Source: Pilasporangium apinafurcum
Taxonomy: Eukaryota > Oomycota > Peronosporomycetes > Pythiales > Pythiaceae
DNA length: 64,000 bases
Assembly: GCA_001600495.1 (NCBI GenBank)
Contig: BCKE01000045.1
Location: 240,088 to 304,087 of the forward strand
Reading direction: 5' to 3'
The translations under genes were made by a program, and so were the position numbers. Shown here in pieces: positions 59,196-64,000 of the stretch. Each line of letters opens with the position of its first letter. Position 1 is the stretch's first letter. The notes below the pieces were generated by a model. That model ran no database searches. It worked only from the letters and a program-made list of their open reading frames with translations, and was not told the DNA's origin.

Positions 59196-61088
59196 ATGAC
59201 GGTGGCGATGACAATGCTGATGTGCGTGGAATGTGAGGACACAGAGGCAGGTGTGCGGTGTGAAGAGTGTGAGGACGTCTACTGCATACTCTGCTACGAC
59301 GCGCAGCACCGCGCTGGTACGCGACGGAGACACACTCGGACCCCACTATCAACCACTGATACCTCCACGAACGGTCAAAACAAAACCGCCGCCACTCAGC
59401 AACCTCCAACACCACCAGTAGCAACTTCTATAGCTCCAGTGCAATTAGAGAAATCTTCTCCTCCTCCAGGTCCTGTTTTGGATGTTGTACAGCCGTTGCC
59501 TGTGGCTTCTGGTCGTGATGACAAAGAGGAAGAGGATACTGAAGACCCTAGCACCTCCGACAGTGATGAAAACGATGATGAGGAGAACATGCTTGTCAGT
59601 GATGAAGAAACCGCGTTCGGCCGCGCAGCTGCATTCGTACCCATGCGTCTCACCGAGGAAGAGCGATCGCTCTTCAATTTGCTGGACGCATCGCTGAATG
59701 TGAGCGAGTACACAGACAAAGTGGACGTGCTTTCTTACCGATCACAGGACAAGCGTGTGGTTTACGAGCTGAAGGAAATCTTTAGTGTGCTGTCGGGGAT
59801 GATGGTTGCAAACGACTTTCGTAAGGGTAAGCGCCTTGTATTAGAGAAAGCCTTCGGCGATAACGAGGAATTCTTTCGCCAAGTGTTCGAGATCGGTCGA
59901 CGATACAAGATCATGAATCCAGGTGCTACATTCTTAATGATGATGAGCTGAATGTACTATATTGCTGGCATTCTAAGGAACTGTTACTGTATAGAGCGCA
60001 TGCGGAACAACTACGGCAAAATGATTTATTTGCTACAGGACGCCAATCTCCGAGAGATCCGGAATTACTTAGGCTTCTCGTGTGTCGCGCCGATCAAGAC
60101 CGTTCATTCGTTTCTCAAAGAGCGTCATGCTCTGAATCTCTTGCGTGACAAGCGTTGTGTGGCGGCCACCTCTGTCCTTGGTTATTTTTCTGGTGTGGAT
60201 GATGACTCTGCTGCGGCACTCGAAGCGTTCTCCCGCGAAAAGCAACGTGCCATTGAGGAATTGGTACGAGATTATGCATCTGCTTCCATCTCAGCCGAGG
60301 ATATTCAGCTCTGTTTGGCTTCCATCTCTGATAGCCAGAGCTACCTGGTGTCTAATCGATCACCAATCACGAAAATGATCGCGTACCTCGAGGAATTTTT
60401 CAACCCAGCTAAGGCAGAACCAAATTTCGGTCTCGAGATCCGTGCAGGGAAAAATGGTGCTCGCTTGAGTCACAGCCACGCGAGTCAATTTGAGTATGTA
60501 ATGCAGTCGCTACTGCTGTGGAAGAACATAACAACGGCCATGCTGCGATTATGGTGGGTGGTCGAAGAAGATCTTCTTGGTGGTAACATGTACCGCCTTC
60601 GTGACACGGGTCAGGGACTGAACCGCGTGCAGCATGCACCGAAGACGTCGCATCTCGTGCATTCCATTCTCTATCAAACGCAAAAGCAACGTGCGCGGTG
60701 GGTAGGCTCATCGGTCGTTCACCTTGGCGATCATAATGTTCCGAACGCACTGATGTTCATCGACAAGTACACGCAAATCTCACGGATCCTGAGCCCCATC
60801 GTCAACACAATCCACGAAATTCCAGCGCTGGCATCTCATCCAAATACGATGACCTACATTAATGACACCTTTGGTGGCGCAACTGCACTGCAGAAGACCA
60901 TTCTCTGTGACTTCTTCAAGCATGGATTTGATGGTAGTGGTGCTGATAACTTCTTCGATGCGGGCTCATGCATTGATGGGCGCTTGACGAGTGCGTGGAA
61001 CTGGTGCTCGAAAATAGAAAAGAAAAACTTTTTTCATGTCTTCCTCATGGCAGGCTTTGTAGGTTTTGATGGGCATTTTGAAAAATAA
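59196..61088 (+). CDS. UPF0652 (DUF2009) family protein with B-box-like zinc finger
   Basis: Two exons (59196-59922 and 59995-61088) splice across a 72-base intron to give 606 aa. Reading through the intron would stop early and split the conserved core. The N terminus carries a B-box-like zinc finger (MCVECEDTEAGVRCEECEDV then YCILCYDAQHR). A low-complexity, Pro/Thr then acidic linker follows (about residues 55-145). The long DUF2009 core is clear: LLDASLNVSEYTDKVDVLSY, KEIFSVLSGMMVANDFRKGK, NEEFFRQVFEIGRRYKIMNP, NYGKMIYLLQDANLREIRNY, VHLGDHNVPNALMFIDKYTQ and LQKTILCDFFKHGFDGSGAD near the C terminus. The family is found in plants, amoebae and other eukaryotes and has no established biochemical role that I know of. 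An upstream in-frame ATG at 59124 would add 24 residues without family character, so I prefer 59196. Confidence 0.9.
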
Positions 61089-61489
61089 CGATGATCCGTA
61101 CGTATCCTTTCCATTTGTCTAGTATATATCGTTTGTATGAGGACCCAAAACGTCCATTTCAAGTGTTCTTTTAGCCATTTCCAGCACACACATCGACCAA
61201 AATGCATTGGTGTTAGCCGTGACATTTCTCACTCTCATAATCAAAAGTCAAATGGCGAAAGAGAGGAAAGTAATTATCTCCTCTGATCTTCTCGTCAAAC
61301 AACCTACCATCGCTTGCTCCGAAGCTCTCGTTGGTGGTGACAAGGACAACTAAAACAACCCATGGACAGCAAATTCATTCGACCGAGTTTAGTTGTGAAC
61401 AGAAGCTAATGAATGATACTGTTGCGGCACAGAACCTTCCGCTGATTGAAAATGTGATAGATTAGCTTCTAGCTGCTGCTGAGCCCACG
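61089..61489. other. Intergenic sequence, no gene seen
   Basis: About 400 bases with only short, interrupted frames. No RNA gene, repeat or promoter motif stands out. Confidence 0.5.
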
Positions 61490-61723
61490 ATGTACCCTGA
61501 CATGCAGTTACATAGTCACCATATAGACATTCTGGACAAATATGAATGCAAACTGAAAACACTCATAAGCAAACAGGACACGGAAGCATGGAAATCCCGA
61601 CTGCGAGGTAATGCAATCATGGAGAATGTCGCTGAGAAGTTGAGCGAGGGTGTTGTGAGAATCACTCCAATTGAAGGGCAATTGGAAGAAGTCATGCGAG
61701 CGACAAATCAGCCAATGATATGA
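61490..61723 (+). CDS. Small orphan reading frame, possibly an exon or relic
   Basis: A 77-residue frame (start MYPDMQLHSHHIDILDKYEC, then LSEGVVRITPIEGQLEEVMR) has protein-like composition: charged, amphipathic and without low complexity. No splice partners are obvious, upstream frames are full of stops, and I recognise no family. It may be a fragment of a decayed gene or a short unannotated gene. Confidence 0.3.
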   Translation: MYPDMQLHSHHIDILDKYECKLKTLISKQDTEAWKSRLRGNAIMENVAEKLSEGVVRITPIEGQLEEVMRATNQPMI

Positions 61724-61819
61724 GGTAGGTTTGGCTATTGTCACGACACTGACTGTGTATTAAACCATCGAAATGCAACTGAAAATATATATCCAAGATC
61801 CGGAATAAAGTTGAAGCGA

Positions 61820-62161
61820 TTAGGAAAATGTCAAAAGTGTTTCTGAAGTTTGACAAAAGAAACACCGACGATACATCGGTACTCGCACGAGAGGCGAAGA
61901 CTCATTAAGATCCATGTAGATACACTCCCGCCTATCAATAGAGCTATTGTTTTTTTTCCTGTAATAGAGATAACACTTGGAATCTAAGAAGTCATCATGG
62001 TGTATGGTACTATAGAATCGTATCAACTTGCCTTTATCAAGTACTTCTGTTTCGTAAATGTATGGACCTAGAATATACATGCACTCTTCCATTAGACGAA
62101 AGATACCTCTGACAATTGCGTGTTTACTAGCCAGGACGCACACTTTGCTTAAAAAACTCAT
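61820..62161 (-). pseudogene. Possible relic of a regulatory or lipid-binding-type protein
   Basis: A 113-residue frame on the minus strand contains stretches such as RGIFRLMEECMYILGPYIYE and RECIYMDLNESSPLVRVPMY that read like real coding sequence. The style recalls oomycete FYVE/START-type proteins, but that is an impression and not an alignment. There is no upstream exon that I can join, so it is probably a remnant. Confidence 0.25.
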
Positions 62162-62791
62162 ATAGCATGTAAACTTCCGCTCAGATGTCTGCTCTGCGAT
62201 CTCTAGCAGTTTGATGAATCACTTAATGCTTTACGTATATTTGAACACTATTCCGTTTGGTTGAAACAGCCCGTACCTTGGACGGTCATCGCACTGTTTG
62301 CGACGGTCAAGAAGCGGGAGATTTCGATATAGCTGTCGGCTTTATTGGTTCCATAAATACAAACAGGGCGATCAGGTTTTGAACTCGCAACGGTTATCGA
62401 AGCCTGGATAGCAAAAGTGAATCGCGGAGGAAGCAAATGATGAGGGATATGGAGGAAGTGGATGTATAGCACTGGTGAAGGTCGTTCTGGACATTGCAGA
62501 TATTGAGCAAACAAACACACGAAAGAAATTCCTATAGTTCTCGCCACACGGGATCGTACACCGGTTAAAGTGAATTACAGCTCTCAATTGCCCTTGACCG
62601 TTATAAAATCATGCCAGCACATGAAACTAGAGGCAGATTCTAGTGCACTGTGTTGACCGTACAAACTTCAAAACCTGAAAGAGATAAAACAACTATAAAT
62701 CCAAGCTATAAACCCTTCAAATCCGATATTGTTATTTTATTAATACTTTTGATAATTTCATGGTATATTTTATCCAAGTCATTCTCTTTCC

Positions 62792-63004
62792 TCACCTATC
62801 CTCACTAAAATTTCTCAAATCATCGTCATATATCAGCATTATAGCTTCTTCGTCGTTGATGTTACGATACTTTTCCTCATATGCTAGGATCTTTTTCCAT
62901 GCATCAATCCAGATGCTTGAGTTTGATACTTTTTCACGCTCGACTCCAGATCTCGGAAGAACTTTCTGGTTGCGTTCATATACTATATCGCGTATAGTAG
63001 TCAC
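62792..63004 (-). CDS. Small orphan reading frame next to the transposase-like relic
   Basis: Seventy residues, charged and helical (RDIVYERNQKVLPRSGVERE, IWIDAWKKILAYEEKYRNI). It overlaps the end of the helix-turn-helix frame by four bases in another frame and may be part of the same decayed element. No family recognised. Confidence 0.25.
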   Translation of the reverse strand: MTTIRDIVYERNQKVLPRSGVEREKVSNSSIWIDAWKKILAYEEKYRNINDEEAIMLIYDDDLRNFSEDR

Positions 63005-63345
63005 AGCAAATGCAGAATAGGAGAGTGGAGTTTTTCTCGAGATGACGATTCAGCAGAGAAAGTGGGGTTGTGCTGACGACTCCCCTGCGCGATAACACAT
63101 GCAACTGTGCTTTGAGAGACACTCATGCACTCAGCTACACGTTGCCGCACTTTTCGTTGCGTTCCTGAACGTCCTTCGTCCTTTTCCCTCACGAAGTAGT
63201 GATGGGAGCCCACAATCATCATTTTCTCTGCTGCCGATAGCTCATGTTTGATCTTTGGTAACTTCTCCTTTTTTTGGCCGTTTATTCGCAAATACACACT
63301 GTTCAAAAGCTCTCTATCTCCTCTTTTCATTGATGTACTCTGCAA
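63001..63345 (-). pseudogene. Transposase-like helix-turn-helix fragment
   Basis: The 114-residue frame holds a basic N terminus, then LSAAEKMMIVGSHHYFVREK and a helix-turn-helix of the kind found at the start of Tc1/mariner or DDE_3 transposases (RQRVAECMSVSQSTVACVI). The catalytic DDE domain that should follow is absent; the frame stops within about 35 residues and the next frame has no DDE motif. I therefore read it as a truncated relic. Terminal inverted repeats were not found by eye. An unrelated DNA-binding protein exon is possible. Confidence 0.4.
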
Positions 63346-64000
63346 AGTGCTTTACCAGTTGAGGCTTTTGTAAATTGCGTCAACAAAAACAATTCATATA
63401 CCGTGTACGATCCCATGTGGTGAGGACTAATAATAACAATTTCTTCTATCGTCTTGAATAAACTTGCCCGAGCATTGATCGCCTGTTCCAATAAGGAGAC
63501 AGATTGTCAACACGATGTTAATACACATAGATGCATTGACGAAGTCATGATAGACTCCACACACCTCACTTGATGGCCAATCTGCTGGCGACGCAAGGTA
63601 TCCTGTAACACATCCCTGACCTCATACCCAAGGGACGAGCGTAGCGTCAGCATGTGCCTGGTCTTGTGTTTGAGGTCAGCCAATCATTACATATTTTCAT
63701 TTTAATATGTTAAGAGGGAAAATAGTTAGAAATGCATGGTTACATACTATACATATATAAAGGAAGAAATATCAAATCAGTTGAAGAAAAAGATAGGCAT
63801 GCATACAAGGAAGCTTAGATGTAGTGTTGGTGAACAAAGTCCTCAGTCTAATTTACTTTTCAAGTTGCCACATCCACTCACTAACGTCCTTAAACTTCCC
63901 ATCTTCCACCAATCAGAACTCATACAACCTATTTTCATTCAATCACCGACTCAGAAACCATGTAAATGTTACATTTCAAGTGCTCCATATCGTCTACCGA
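63346..64000. other. Gene-free AT-rich end of window with one short inverted repeat
   Basis: No credible gene. CTGACCTCA at 63616-63624 and TGAGGTCAG at 63671-63679 form a 9-base inverted repeat around a 46-base loop. The last 250 bases have no visible signal. Confidence 0.4.

Noticed and set aside
62248-62547. Minus-strand frame of 99 codons and overlapping frames near 62400
   Set aside because: No domain, no splice context and unremarkable composition; overlapping frames in several phases suggest chance.
1-64000. tRNA or rRNA genes, CRISPR arrays, bacterial operons
   Set aside because: None was seen on either strand. The many spliceosomal introns rule out a bacterial source, and no cloverleaf-like or ribosomal sequence was recognised, though tRNAs are hard to exclude by eye.

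Overview
This is a nuclear genomic window from a eukaryote with compact genes and many short spliceosomal introns (62 to 94 nt, GT..AG). It is most likely an oomycete (stramenopile). The reasons are the intron style, tight gene spacing with intergenic gaps often of 100-250 bp, a 16-nt match to the oomycete initiator consensus just upstream of PCCB (14 of 16 positions), and a giant multidomain surface protein of a kind I associate with stramenopiles. The genus cannot be fixed by eye. All gene models were spliced by hand, and every complete model keeps phase through every junction.

Layout. 1-150: tail of an acidic protein (+). 663-4001: AGC-family cyclic-nucleotide-dependent protein kinase, PKG-like (+). 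4108-5099: His-rich unknown protein (-). 5245-6819: mitochondrial 3-hydroxyisobutyryl-CoA hydrolase (+). 7089-10075: protein with a TPPP/p25-alpha-like domain and a C-terminal PH domain (+). 10395-11947: M18 aspartyl aminopeptidase (+). 12137-14041: mitochondrial propionyl-CoA carboxylase beta subunit (-). 14693-53122: one enormous seven-exon gene (+). 53214-55224: WD40 protein with an N-terminal coiled coil (-). 55410-56315: PdxT glutaminase of pyridoxal-phosphate synthesis (+). 56482-58972: PP2A scaffold subunit A (-). 59196-61088: UPF0652/DUF2009 protein (+). 61089-64000: gene-poor tail with small orphan reading frames and a transposase-like helix-turn-helix relic.

The giant gene covers 60% of the window and encodes a predicted 12,655-residue protein. 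In order it has a signal peptide, two LamG-like domains, a cadherin/CSPG-like stretch, about 56 consecutive IPT/TIG domains, about 28 copies of a second roughly 95-110-residue module that I call the SGTF module (interrupted twice by triplets of TIG domains), four more TIG domains, about 26 GCC2/GCC3-type cysteine motifs, a membrane-proximal ectodomain, about ten transmembrane segments and a cytoplasmic coiled coil. It looks like a very large cell-surface receptor or adhesin. A zoospore or flagellar surface role is an inference only. One internal exon is 27.5 kb long. This gene, and the SGTF module and its EIQ-type linker strands in particular, is the best candidate for something undescribed.

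The other genes are mostly housekeeping. HIBCH and PCCB act in the same route (valine to propionyl-CoA to methylmalonyl-CoA) and lie 5.3 kb apart. The kinase and the PP2A scaffold are opposing signalling components. PdxT needs a PdxS/Pdx1 partner that is not in this window.
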